Below are positions 15,453 to 22,990 of a stretch of 30,287 nucleotides of DNA, in pieces. The stretch lies in assembly GCA_016713335.1 (NCBI GenBank), contig JADJPH010000059.1, forward strand, positions 1 through 30,287. The letters run 5' to 3'. The stretch's first letter is position 1, and every line of letters starts with the position of its first letter. The stretch comes from Candidatus Fredericiella danica. Its GTDB lineage: Bacteria > Chloroflexota > Anaerolineae > Caldilineales > Caldilineaceae. The position numbers and the translations under genes were made by a program. A model generated the notes under the pieces. The model was not told the origin of the DNA. It searched no databases and was given only the letters and a program-made list of their open reading frames with translations.

Positions 15453-15475
15453 GTGGGGTGCTTTTCAAGCCCCAC
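15453..15475 (-). terminator. Hairpin downstream of the lipoprotein operon
   Basis: GTGGGG (15453-15458) pairs with CCCCAC (15470-15475); an inner CTT/AAG pairing extends the stem with a two-base bulge. It lies 124 bases after the lipoprotein stop on the minus strand and 80 bases before the next start. A terminator role is plausible, although there is no long T run. Confidence 0.45.
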
Positions 15476-15478
15476 ATG

Positions 15479-15508
15479 TGTACCATTTGCGTGTCATTCA
15501 ATGGTACA
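15479..15508. repeat. Inverted repeat TGTACCATT - AATGGTACA
   Basis: Perfect 9-base arms (15479-15487 and 15500-15508) separated by 12 bases, immediately beside the hairpin at 15453-15475. The arms could form an RNA hairpin or a two-fold operator for the gene starting at 15373. No matching regulator gene was found nearby. Confidence 0.5.
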
Positions 15509-15598
15509 TGGTGGTGGCGGGGGGTGTGACGTGGCTTTGGGATGCTGGGGCGCAGGCCAACCAGGTCTGGCCGCCAGCACCACCCTTGCCGTTTAGTT

Positions 15599-16357
15599 CT
15601 AGGGGCCAGCTTGATAGGTCTGGAGGTCGAAGGTGGTCTGGGTGCGCCCTTCGACATATTTCAAGAGTTGATGGGGTGAATCCTGTGCCACCCACGCCTT
15701 GCTCTTGGCATCGCCGCTGTCCAACACAACGACCCAACTCTTGATGGCGCCGGCTGGTGTGGTGAGTGTCTCCTCGCCGTCCACGCGCACAGTAATCCGT
15801 TCCAGTTGATTGGCGAGCGGGAGGTACGCATTGATTTGGGTTGCATAGTTGCGCGTCAGCGGCAACGCACGCACCAGGATTGGGAGCGTCACGGTCTCGC
15901 GGGCATCGCTTGGAATCTGGGCGCGCTGCACAGTCATCACATTCTGCTTCGTGTTGAGCGTGAGATCCACCTGACCATTGTTGTATTGTGCATCGACCGA
16001 TTCCACGCTATTGGCATCGGTCCTTTCCAGATAAGAAGCGCGGGGACGAAAGCCCTTTTCGTCGATCTTCACCGTGATCGATTCCTGGTTTCCGCCTGAC
16101 GTGATCGTGCGTTGGATCACCCACAGCGGTTCGTCCTGGTCGTTCACGCCCGCAGAGATCGAGAATTCAAGTTGTCCAGCCGGTTTGCCCTCGCGATCGG
16201 TGATGGCCAGTACGTGCTGTTCACCGTCCTGCCAGGGTGCAGGATTGAAAACAAGGGCTGCCGGTTTGGGGCTGCCGCATGCCGCAAACAGGAAGATCGC
16301 GAAGACCGGTAGCCACCGCAACACGTCCAACGGGTTGGTGCTTCGGAATCGTGCCAT
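15599..16357 (-). CDS. Lipoprotein of unknown function
   Basis: A 252-residue exported protein. The N-terminus has a basic stretch, a hydrophobic segment and the lipobox FAAC with Cys at about residue 27, so it is probably lipid-anchored. The mature part is rich in beta strands, for example WQDGEQHVLAITDREGKPAG, TSGGNQESITVKIDEKGFRP and VRVDGEETLTTPAGAIKSWVV. The pattern, and the final AWVAQDSPHQLLKYVEGRTQTTFDL, recalls DUF3108-type proteins, which bear a similar 'fixed-up conversion factor' strand pair; this is a weak assignment. ATG 16357 lies nine bases after the M20 amidohydrolase stop, and its GAGGTG ribosome site overlaps that stop, so it is last in the HAD-NUDIX-M20 operon. Confidence 0.7.
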   Translation of the reverse strand: MARFRSTNPLDVLRWLPVFAIFLFAACGSPKPAALVFNPAPWQDGEQHVLAITDREGKPAGQLEFSISAGVNDQDEPLWVIQRTITSGGNQESITVKIDEKGFRPRASYLERTDANSVESVDAQYNNGQVDLTLNTKQNVMTVQRAQIPSDARETVTLPILVRALPLTRNYATQINAYLPLANQLERITVRVDGEETLTTPAGAIKSWVVVLDSGDAKSKAWVAQDSPHQLLKYVEGRTQTTFDLQTYQAGP

Positions 16358-16366
16358 ACCTTCACC

Positions 16367-17575
16367 TCAAGCTTTACGGTGCATCCAGGCAAGCGCGGCA
16401 GTGACCAGCGCCGCGGACCCAAGCGGAAGGGCATCTTCGTCCAGTTTGAAATCAGCGCGATGGACTGGGTAGTATTCCTGCCAGGCTGGGTTATGAACGC
16501 CCAACATCAGGAAACAACCAGGGGCAGCCTGCGCAAGATAACTGAAGTCCTCTGCGCCCATAATCAGTTCACTCTCCCAGACGTGATCGGCGCCCAGCAG
16601 TTCGCCCATGGCGGCGGTGGCGGCGGCGGTCGCGGCCGGATCGTTCACTGTTGCAGGATAACCGTAAATAATCTTCAGTTCCGCTTTACCGCCGAGCGGT
16701 TCGACGACGCGGACTGCATTGCGCAGTTCCTCATGCAGCAATTTACGCACTTCGGGCGAGAAAGAACGGATCGTGCCGGTCATTTCGACGGTTTCCGGAA
16801 TCACGTTATTGGCGGTGCCGCCATGAATCGTCCCGATGGTGATGACACCGGGATGTGTCGGATCCAATCTGCGGCTCACGACCTGTTGCACCGCATGAAT
16901 GACATGGGCGGACAACGCAATTGGGTCAATTGTGCTTTGTGGGCGGGCGGCATGACCGCCGGAACCGCGGATGGTCAACTCAAACATGTCGGCGGCAGCC
17001 AGGAGCGGACCTGACCGGGTGGCCACGTGACCGACGTCATGATAAGAATCCACATGGAGCCCGAACACGGCGTCGACGCCGTTGAGTGCGCCTTCTTCAA
17101 CCATGCGTTTGCCGCCGGACTTGCCTTCGGCGTCCTGCGCCTCTTCACTCGGTTGGAAGATCAGGCGGACTGAACCGGGCAGGCGGTTTTCGGCGGCCAG
17201 TTGCTTTAGAAGTGTTGCGGCGCCCAGCAACATCGCAGTATGGGCATCGTGGCCGCAGGCGTGCATGATGCCGGGGCGTGTGCTGGCGTAATCGACGCCG
17301 GTGAGTTCGTTGATGGGCAGTGCGTCCATGTCCGCGCGCAAGCCAACCACCGGCCCGTCGCCGCCGTGAATGTGGCCAACTACACCGGTTTTTGCCACTT
17401 CGGTTTCGCTGGCGATGCCGAGGTCCACGAGGGTTGCGTTGACGAGGGCCGCAGTGCGCTGTTCGGTGAAGGTTAGTTCCGGATAGCGATGAATGGCGCG
17501 GCGCCAGTCGCGAAGCTGTCCATGGATCGCCTGTGCTCGTTTCAGGATCTCGGCGGTTGTCACCGGCTCGGTCAT
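16367..17575 (-). CDS. M20 family amidohydrolase/peptidase
   Basis: Zinc-dependent hydrolase of the M20D group (N-acyl-amino-acid or hippurate/IAA-amide hydrolases), cleaving amide bonds of acylated amino acids or small peptides in the cytoplasm. I start at ATG 17575 because AAGGAG lies five bases upstream and the family's usual N-terminus (AIHGQLRDWRRAIHRYPEL) follows. The 402 residues match the family length. Motifs are GLRADMDALPI (residues 78-88), CGHDAH (107-112; Cys and His metal ligands), PSEEAQ (142-147) and a C-terminal GAEDFSYL. The same frame is open upstream into the NUDIX gene, so a 569-residue fusion from 18076 would be predicted by a simple ORF caller; I think that is an artefact of an indel. 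Confidence 0.92.
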   Translation of the reverse strand: MTEPVTTAEILKRAQAIHGQLRDWRRAIHRYPELTFTEQRTAALVNATLVDLGIASETEVAKTGVVGHIHGGDGPVVGLRADMDALPINELTGVDYASTRPGIMHACGHDAHTAMLLGAATLLKQLAAENRLPGSVRLIFQPSEEAQDAEGKSGGKRMVEEGALNGVDAVFGLHVDSYHDVGHVATRSGPLLAAADMFELTIRGSGGHAARPQSTIDPIALSAHVIHAVQQVVSRRLDPTHPGVITIGTIHGGTANNVIPETVEMTGTIRSFSPEVRKLLHEELRNAVRVVEPLGGKAELKIIYGYPATVNDPAATAAATAAMGELLGADHVWESELIMGAEDFSYLAQAAPGCFLMLGVHNPAWQEYYPVHRADFKLDEDALPLGSAALVTAALAWMHRKA

Positions 17576-18076
17576 ACGGTCTCCTTGTGACTGACTATTT
17601 TGACGGCATGGAGGCGGTGTGCGCCTGCCACGCACATAAGCATCTTGGATGACCTGCCGCGTTTCGTCGAGGACATCGTAATGATGCAGATCGGGCATAC
17701 TGACCCACGCTGCCGCTGCGGCGTCGTCGCGTGCTTCGGCCTCGCCGTGCAGAATACTTGCCCAAAAGTCCACGACCACGTAGTGGTATTCAATGCGTCC
17801 GTTCGCGTCATAGGTGATGGGTTCGAAGACGCCGGCAATCCCGCCGATGGCAATTTCGACCCCGCACTCTTCGGCAAGCTCACGCCGCACACCGTCGCGC
17901 AACGTTTCGCCCACCTCAAGTAGACCGCCTGGCAAGCCCCACTGACCGGCACGCGGGGGGCGCCCACGCTTGATTAACAGCACGTCGCCGCCGTCGCGGA
18001 AGACTGCGGCGGCCACACCGACCAGCGGCGCCTTCGGATACCGGCGTTGGATTGGGGTGTTGTCTGATTCCGTCAT
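17576..18076 (-). CDS. NUDIX hydrolase, reading open into the M20 gene
   Basis: Hydrolase of nucleoside diphosphates linked to another group; the domain order is ADP-ribose pyrophosphatase/MutT-like. The NUDIX box is complete at about residues 51-73 (GLLEVGE, then RELAEECGV), with all conserved Gly, Glu and Arg. ATG 18076 follows the HAD gene stop by 26 bases; the ribosome site is weak. The domain ends around DETRQVIQDAYVRGRR, after which this frame continues without a stop into the M20 gene. In the neighbouring frame the sequence would end VKIVSHKETV with TGA overlapping the M20 ATG (ATGA), a normal coupled junction. Restoring a GC at the GGCGCAC near 17615-17625 would produce that, so I regard the gene as frameshifted at its 3' end. 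Confidence 0.8.
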
Positions 18077-18102
18077 CGTTCAATCCGTAATGAAGCGGCG
18101 CA

Positions 18103-18966
18103 CTAGGTTGACCACGTTTGCACGAGGCCTGGAATTTCCGATAGAGCATCTATGGTTGCATCAGGTGGAAACTCTTGGGCGAAGCGCAGGTTGTCGTGCG
18201 CCACCTGTGGGGCAACGCCGCTGCTGACAAGAATTGTCCATGCGCCCAACGCTAGCCCGGCGCGCACATCCTGGGCGATGCTGTCGCCCACCACAATGAC
18301 TTCGTGGGGCATTGCCCCCCACCGTTCGACGACGATGTTGAGAAAACGCGAGTCCGGTTTACGATATTCTACACTTGCACTCGACAGGCAGACGTCGAAA
18401 TAGTTGCGAATACCGAGGTAGTCGATGGCACGCTGGAAGACACGGTCGCAATTGTGGTTTGCCAGCAATGCAAGCCGATACCCTGCGTTGCGTAGTGAGG
18501 AAAGCATTGACAATGCATCCGGAGCAAGCACCCAAGCGGTCATCTCCGGTGCGTAGAATAGGTCAACGGCGGTTCGCAACACCGTGGGGTCCATGCGGCT
18601 GGCTGGATAGCCGAAGAACTGTAGAAGAAAGCTGAGCGCATCATCCGCGAGATGTTCCTCGTTTTCCTCTGCGGACTTCTCTTCTGCAAAGTGGCGCGCC
18701 TCGACAATATTGGCGTCGAAATTTTCGGGCAGGTCCATGCCTGCTGCCCGCATATAGGCGTCGGCTGCGCGAGCGCCTTCAGCCATGAGTTCTTCTATGG
18801 GCCGCATCAGCCGGGCGAGTGTATCATCAAGATCGAAGATCACGCCCTGAATCAGACTGGGCGCCTGGGGGCGCTCTGCTGACCCCAATTCCGGATAAAA
18901 GTTCTGTACTAACTGGACGAGCCGTTCTGAATCCAGCGAGTCAGTTTTGTTTTCGTCGCTCTGCAT
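18103..18966 (-). CDS. HAD family hydrolase
   Basis: Phosphatase-like enzyme of the HAD superfamily (subfamily IA). The nucleophile motif is VIFDLDDTL with Asp45 and Asp47. A helical cap follows, then motif II near LLANHNCDR, motif III Lys in EYRKPDSRFL, and motif IV VVGDSIAQDV. The length of 287 residues exceeds a minimal HAD by a 40-residue N-terminal tail. The substrate is not evident. A clear extended -10 box lies so close to ATG 18966 that its message is probably leaderless. It is the first gene of the operon that continues with NUDIX, M20 and a lipoprotein, 26 bases ahead of the NUDIX gene. Confidence 0.9.
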   Translation of the reverse strand: MQSDENKTDSLDSERLVQLVQNFYPELGSAERPQAPSLIQGVIFDLDDTLARLMRPIEELMAEGARAADAYMRAAGMDLPENFDANIVEARHFAEEKSAEENEEHLADDALSFLLQFFGYPASRMDPTVLRTAVDLFYAPEMTAWVLAPDALSMLSSLRNAGYRLALLANHNCDRVFQRAIDYLGIRNYFDVCLSSASVEYRKPDSRFLNIVVERWGAMPHEVIVVGDSIAQDVRAGLALGAWTILVSSGVAPQVAHDNLRFAQEFPPDATIDALSEIPGLVQTWST

Positions 18967-18974
18967 AGCGGGAC

Positions 18975-18983
18975 ATTATACCA
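18975..18983 (-). promoter_or_regulatory. Extended -10 promoter for the HAD gene
   Basis: On the minus strand TGGTATAAT, a perfect TATAAT (18980-18975) with the TG extension. No good -35 box is seen 17 bases upstream. Only eight bases separate it from ATG 18966, placing the expected transcript start at or next to the start codon, so the mRNA is probably leaderless. Confidence 0.7.
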
Positions 18984-19002
18984 TGCCACGCCTCACGATG
19001 TT

Positions 19003-19716
19003 CTATGGCCGGTCACCGTACGGTGTCGGGACGCGTTCCGTTCGGAGCGCCTGCGGCAATAGGGCAACAGTCACATAGGCAATGGTGAGGAAGCCGGCAA
19101 AGAGCACGGTGACCGCCAGAGTGCGTGGATAGTCGAGCGGATTTGCGATGCGCACGGCAATATCGTGGATGAGCCCCGTGGGATTAACCAGGATGTCCCA
19201 ACTATTCCAGCGTTCGAAGCGTCCAAGATAGATGCCAAAGCCGGTTGCCCCAAGGACGATGAGGGCAAAGAACCATCCGGTCGTGGCATTGGTCCAGTCG
19301 GCGACGATCTGTTGCACAAGCCAAAGGGAGAGGAAGCCAATGATCAGACCATTCCATGCGTAGGAGAAGAGCATGATCAGATCGAACCACTGCGGGACAT
19401 TGTTGCGCGGGTCGAGGTGCAGCAAATCGCTGACAATGTATGGTGAATTGGGGAAAAAGAGCAACCAGCAGGCGAGCAGCGTGAGCAGGGTGAGCCGCGG
19501 CCGCGGGCGCATGCGGTTGAGCAGAACGAGCAGACCTGCCAGGCCGAGCGGAATCCAGGCAAGCAACAAATTCCAATTCAGAAAGACATAGCTCCAGACG
19601 CCTGAATACCAAACCCGAAAGACCGAAAGTGTGACGCTCATCGCTGACGAGAGAATCAGCACACAGGATAGTATAGCGAGCTGGTGCAACGAGATCGTTT
19701 GAGGGCGCATAGACAT
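19003..19716 (-). CDS. DUF1361 membrane protein
   Basis: A 237-residue membrane protein with six to seven hydrophobic helices. The DUF1361 signature lies in the loop after the third helix: FPNSPYIVSDLLHLD, then a W-rich helix and IYLGRFERWNSWD before a later helix. I choose ATG 19716 (GGAG four bases upstream) because the open frame beyond it to 19890 is Pro-rich, uncharacteristic and covers the divergent promoter region. The function of the family is unknown. The stop precedes the HAD promoter by about 20 bases and the gene is divergent from the MBL-fold gene. Confidence 0.85.
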   Translation of the reverse strand: MSMRPQTISLHQLAILSCVLILSSAMSVTLSVFRVWYSGVWSYVFLNWNLLLAWIPLGLAGLLVLLNRMRPRPRLTLLTLLACWLLFFPNSPYIVSDLLHLDPRNNVPQWFDLIMLFSYAWNGLIIGFLSLWLVQQIVADWTNATTGWFFALIVLGATGFGIYLGRFERWNSWDILVNPTGLIHDIAVRIANPLDYPRTLAVTVLFAGFLTIAYVTVALLPQALRTERVPTPYGDRP

Positions 19717-19913
19717 CGTTCTCCAGTTTCCCTCGGTGGGATAGATGTTTGATCTGGAGTAACGATTGGTGGCGGGGGAAAGTTCCGGGGGGAGTAGGGG
19801 GCGGATTGGCAAAATCGGAAGTGGTGGGCGATACTCAGGATCGTGCTCGGCAAGGCCGGTGCCTGCGCTGTGCACACCAATTGCTGGCATCTACAACAAT
19901 CATTAGGTGAGAG

Positions 19914-20081
19914 ATGGCATACACGATCAAAGTTGGGTCGATTCGCTGTCATATATTGAGTGATGGGCTGCAATATGTCGACGGCGGTGGCTTTTTTGGG
20001 GTGGTGCCGCGCACCATGTGGCAGGAGGTCATCGAACCCAATGCACTGAACCAGATCCCGGTTGACTGCGCTGCCTGTTGA
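19914..20081 (+). CDS. MBL-fold hydrolase, N-terminal end (frameshifted)
   Basis: N-terminal 50 or so residues of the next gene: MAYTIKVGSIRCHILSDG, then YVDGGGFFGVVPRTMWQEVIEPN, the usual two opening strands and substrate-loop of the family. ATG 19914 has AGGTGAG just upstream. At 20061-20068 the reading GTTGACTGCGC must gain one base (for example GACCTG) to continue as VDLRCLLIESSAGLILVDAG in the frame of the following fragment; as written it stops at 20079. Confidence 0.8.
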   Translation: MAYTIKVGSIRCHILSDGLQYVDGGGFFGVVPRTMWQEVIEPNALNQIPVDCAAC

Positions 20082-20809
20082 TTGAATCTAGCGCCGGTCT
20101 GATTCTGGTCGATGCGGGCAACGGTGATAAGTTGCCGGCCAGGGTGCGACGCCGGCTGGGGATGGATGACCGAAATCAACGGCTCGTTGGAGAACTGGCA
20201 CGCGCCGGCTATCGGCCGGAAGATGTTGACATCGTCATTCTGACCCATTTTCATGGCGATCATGTCGGGGGCGCCACGCGGTGGGACACCGAAGATGGAT
20301 CGGTCGGACCCTGCGTGCCGGTGTTTCCGCGTGCGCGGCATCTTGGCCAGCGGCTCGAACTGGCGGATGCGAGTTTCCCCAACGAGCGGACGGCCGCCAC
20401 CTATATCGCCGACAACTTCAAGCCACTACTTGAGCGGGGTCTCCTGGAAATTGTCAACGGACCTGTTCAGGTGGCCCCTGAGGTGCGCACCGATATTACG
20501 CCGGGACACACCGCCCATTTGCAGGTCGTATGGGTTGAGGACGGTGGGGAGAGGCTCCTTTTTCTCACGGATGCGGCGAACTGGGCAGTGCAAATGGAGC
20601 GCCTGGCGTGGGTTCCGGCCTTTGACATCGAGCCTTTGGTCAGTATTGAGACAAAACGCCGTCTGCGTCATGAGGCCAGCCGATCCGAGGCCTTGCTCGT
20701 CTTTCAACATGATGCGCAAGTAGTTACCGGCCGGTTGGCGCCGGGTGAACGTGGCCTGGTTGTTCGGCCTGAGCTGACTAAACCGGCCCATTTCGACCCA
20801 AGCACGTAG
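20078..20809 (+). CDS. Metallo-beta-lactamase-fold hydrolase, main part (frameshifted)
   Basis: Binuclear metal hydrolase of the MBL superfamily (lactonase/RNase Z/glyoxalase II fold). The metal motif LTHFHGDHVGG (HxHxDH) is intact, as are the downstream TPGHTAHLQ His, the LLFLTDAANW Asp and a later FQHD His, so the active site looks complete. The sequence most resembles the 'MBL fold metallo-hydrolase' group with a 'GLGDxxxxR' strand near VDAGNGDK, some of whose members are lactonases; the substrate is unknown. Real sequence starts in the preceding fragment at 19914; TTG 20078 is only the first possible start in this frame. The combined product is about 295 residues. A hairpin terminator begins at the base after the TAG stop. 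Confidence 0.87.
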   Translation: MIESSAGLILVDAGNGDKLPARVRRRLGMDDRNQRLVGELARAGYRPEDVDIVILTHFHGDHVGGATRWDTEDGSVGPCVPVFPRARHLGQRLELADASFPNERTAATYIADNFKPLLERGLLEIVNGPVQVAPEVRTDITPGHTAHLQVVWVEDGGERLLFLTDAANWAVQMERLAWVPAFDIEPLVSIETKRRLRHEASRSEALLVFQHDAQVVTGRLAPGERGLVVRPELTKPAHFDPST

Positions 20810-20830
20810 GGACACGGCACCGCCGTGTCC
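20810..20830 (+). terminator. Hairpin after the MBL gene
   Basis: Perfect 9-base inverted repeat GGACACGGC / GCCGTGTCC with a three-base ACC loop, starting right after the stop. It lacks a T run, but position and stem strength fit a terminator. Confidence 0.7.
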
Positions 20831-21307
20831 GCCGTCAGCGGTAGTGACGTGTCCGTCGTGACCAACACATACCCCTCGTAGCGCAGGGATTCCGCTGCTC
20901 TTCACTTGAAACCGCTGTTGCCCTGCACCCTCGGCGGGGCGCCGTTCACTCCACTGTATTCGACATAGCATTTACCGGTACTGACGCACTTATTCCCTGG
21001 TGCTAGTACACATTGCCCCAATACGTGCACCGTTCGTGGTGGATTGGCACACCTTTCCGTTCATCCATTTGGACAAGACATGCCATCAAATGTCCTACCA
21101 AGTTCGATTGGCAAGATCGACGTAATGACCGATGCGAAAGTGCAGGATGAGAACTATCATTTTTACCAGAAAGAGGGCTACAGAGACAGTAGAAACGGAA
21201 GTAGACCTCAGAGAAACTGGTAAGTGAGCGCCACACCAAGGGCGCAAGCAGTCAGAAAACGTACCTAAGTGACGCAATCAATTTTCTAGATGTGATGGAG
21301 GATCACA
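20831..21307. other. Intergenic region before the Tad locus
   Basis: A stretch of about 480 bases with no convincing gene on either strand; the small open frames have no family features or ribosome sites. It must hold the promoter of the pilus locus, but I find no consensus -35/-10 pair; TATCAT at 21155-21160 has no partner box. Just before flp is GGAGG at 21298-21302. A regulator-dependent or alternative-sigma promoter is possible. Confidence 0.5.
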
Positions 21308-21496
21308 ATGAACACCCTGCTGATGTCGGTTTATGCGATGATGAAGAGCATGTTCGGTGAAGAGGAAGGCCAGGACTTGATTGAGTACGCGCTGATCATC
21401 GTGGTCTTTGTCCTGGTGGCGATTGTCGGTCTGAACTTGCTTGGCCCGCTGGTCTCACAGATGTGGACGGACATTGCCACAGAGCTCGGTGGGTGA
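21308..21496 (+). CDS. flp: Flp-type pilin (Tad pilus major subunit)
   Basis: A 62-residue prepilin. A short leader with acidic residues (FGEEEG) precedes the prepilin cleavage site Gly-Gln, then QDLIEYALIIVVFVLVAIVG, the hydrophobic helix by which Flp subunits are anchored and packed; the Glu five residues into the mature part and the following Tyr are the Flp-family hallmarks. After processing the pilin would be about 40 residues. The ribosome site GGAGG lies six bases before ATG 21308. It is the first gene of the pilus locus. Three CAATCGT repeats and a hairpin lie between it and tadE, which could let pilin be made in excess of the assembly proteins. Confidence 0.92.
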   Translation: MNTLLMSVYAMMKSMFGEEEGQDLIEYALIIVVFVLVAIVGLNLLGPLVSQMWTDIATELGG

Positions 21497-21518
21497 GGTA
21501 GGAGCCGGTCGAAACGGC

Positions 21519-21545
21519 CAATCGTAATCAATCGTGACCAATCGT
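21519..21545 (+). repeat. Three CAATCGT repeats with 10-base period
   Basis: CAATCGT occurs at 21519-21525, 21529-21535 and 21539-21545, with three variable bases between copies. It sits between flp and tadE, directly before a hairpin. The period of one helical turn suggests protein binding, but a role in the transcript is equally possible. Confidence 0.55.
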
Positions 21546-21550
21546 TCATA

Positions 21551-21578
21551 ACCCCGTTGGCGTAACACACAGCGGGGT
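21551..21578 (+). terminator. Hairpin between flp and tadE (partial terminator or RNA-stability element)
   Basis: ACCCCGTTG pairs with CAGCGGGGT (nine pairs, one G-U) around a 10-base loop. There is no T run. Such a stem after a pilin gene could reduce readthrough or protect the flp message, making pilin more abundant than the assembly proteins; this is inference. Confidence 0.55.
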
Positions 21579-21595
21579 AGACAACCGAGGCGCCT

Positions 21596-22009
21596 ATGTG
21601 GAAGCGCATGGGAGCGGAAGCGGGACAGGATCTGGTGGAATATGCCCTAGTCCTGCCCCTCTTTTTGTTATTGAGCATGAGCATCTTTGAGTTTGGCATC
21701 CTGTACTTCCAGTACAGCACCGTGTCGAATGCCGCGCGCGAGGCGGCCAGAGCAGGGATCATTCCTTCGACGGCGGCTTGCGACGATAATTGTGTGTGCG
21801 ACCGTGTCGAAGCGGCTGCCAGGTCCTTGACGGTGGGACTCGTTCAGGACAATCTGGACGTCACCTGCGAATTCTTATCGGCAGGAGTGGCAGTTCGAGT
21901 CAATGTTGAATATCACACCGAGTTTATCTCACGCATGCTCATTGATGCAGTCGGGGGCAACGGTGAAGTGAACCTCCAGTCCACGGCGACGATGCAGCGT
22001 GAGAATTGA
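21596..22009 (+). CDS. tadE: TadE-like pseudopilin
   Basis: Minor pilin-like protein of the Tad pilus, 137 residues. Near the N-terminus AEAGQDLVEYALVLPLFLLLSM carries a prepilin-like site (Gly-Gln) in the same form as in Flp (GQDLxEYAL) followed by one hydrophobic helix. The TadE motif is seen at YFQYSTVSNAAREAARAGII. The exported part has four cysteines close together (ACDDNCVC and a later TCEF), possible disulfides. ATG 21596 has only a weak ribosome site. It is co-linear with cpaB downstream (22 bases). Confidence 0.87.
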   Translation: MWKRMGAEAGQDLVEYALVLPLFLLLSMSIFEFGILYFQYSTVSNAAREAARAGIIPSTAACDDNCVCDRVEAAARSLTVGLVQDNLDVTCEFLSAGVAVRVNVEYHTEFISRMLIDAVGGNGEVNLQSTATMQREN

Positions 22010-22031
22010 CGAGTAAGGAACTAGGGTCATT

Positions 22032-22847
22032 ATGGCGCGTTTACGTGGGTTCGTATGGCTGGCAGCCGGTGTGGTGCTGGCGCTATTGGCGGGACTCGTC
22101 GCCTATACGACGCTATCTCGCGTGACGCAAACCCCCACTGGACCCGACTCATCCCCAAGAATTACGGTAATTGCAGCAAACCGCAATATCCCACTGCGAA
22201 CAGTGCTCACATTGGAAGATGTCAGAGAGATTGAACTGCCGGCGGATGTTGTGCCGGAAGGCGCCCTTCGCTCATCTGATGGGGCAGTTGGTCGACTCAC
22301 GATGAATCCGCTGTATCCTGGCGAGGCAATTCTAGAACAGGAACTAGTGGATCCAAATGTGAAATCACCGGACGGGCGCAAGGCGCTTTATTTGCTTGAA
22401 GATGAAGTACTGATGGCCATTCCGGCGCAGGATCTGCTCAGCCGTTTAGGTATCCTAAAGGCCGGCGATCACGTTGATCTGCTCTTCACATTGAGTTTCC
22501 CGGAAAACCGGGGTATCGGTGCATCATCGGGAGAAGACAAGGATCAACCGGCGACATTTGCCCTGCTGCAGAATGTGACGGTCGTTGGCCTGGCGGGTGG
22601 CGTCCCTGCCCCAAATGGGGGTGACTCTGGGAGCGACGCAGAGACACAAGAAGCGAGCGCCCCAGATGCTGTCCTGCTGACGATTGCCCCGCAAGATGCA
22701 TTGACACTCAAGTATGCGATCGATGCCGGCGGGACGATCGACATCGTTATGCGCGCACCCGGCGTCGAACGACCCTTCGTCACCGATCCGGTAGATATTG
22801 ACTACCTTGTGAATCGGTATCGCATCCCCACAGGCTCAGGACGTTGA
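22032..22847 (+). CDS. cpaB: Tad pilus assembly protein CpaB/RcpC
   Basis: A 271-residue protein with an N-terminal membrane helix (about residues 8-27) and an outer SAF domain at about 44-108 (ITVIAANRNIPLRTVLTLED, then LPADVVPEGALRS and LYPGEAILEQELV). In other bacteria CpaB helps organise the pilus base together with the secretin. No secretin gene is seen, so in this organism it presumably acts at a simpler envelope. A second CpaB-type segment (VLMAIPAQDLLSRLGILKAGDHVDLL) and a C-terminal IDYLVNRYR complete it. ATG 22032 has AGGG five bases upstream. Confidence 0.88.
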   Translation: MARLRGFVWLAAGVVLALLAGLVAYTTLSRVTQTPTGPDSSPRITVIAANRNIPLRTVLTLEDVREIELPADVVPEGALRSSDGAVGRLTMNPLYPGEAILEQELVDPNVKSPDGRKALYLLEDEVLMAIPAQDLLSRLGILKAGDHVDLLFTLSFPENRGIGASSGEDKDQPATFALLQNVTVVGLAGGVPAPNGGDSGSDAETQEASAPDAVLLTIAPQDALTLKYAIDAGGTIDIVMRAPGVERPFVTDPVDIDYLVNRYRIPTGSGR

Positions 22848-22937
22848 CATAGGGAAGTGCAAGGCGTGCGCTGAGCGCGAAGGGGAACTTGGCGGTTTCG
22901 AAGTTATACGCCATTTACGGGAATTGATCATTTGAAT

Positions 22938-22973
22938 ACTGGCCTGGTTCAGTGAGTTCAGCGCCAGGCCAGT
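22938..22973 (+). repeat. Perfect 10-base inverted repeat upstream of cpaE
   Basis: ACTGGCCTGG (22938-22947) and CCAGGCCAGT (22964-22973), separated by 16 bases, end five bases before the ribosome site GGAGGAGG of cpaE. The stem could control translation of cpaE or mark an internal operator. There is no T run. Confidence 0.6.
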
Positions 22974-22990
22974 AAGTGGAGGAGGCGACA

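Noticed and set aside
19717..19890. N-terminal extension of the DUF1361 protein to 19890
   Set aside because: The extension is Pro-rich, lacks a ribosome site and covers the divergent intergenic region; ATG 19716 has GGAG four bases upstream.
21003..21239. Minus-strand open frame of 78 codons before flp
   Set aside because: No family motif, no ribosome site, and it ends without relation to neighbours; probably chance.
21519..21545. CAATCGT triplet as a CRISPR remnant
   Set aside because: Units are 7 bases with 3-base gaps, far shorter than CRISPR repeats and spacers, and no cas genes are present.
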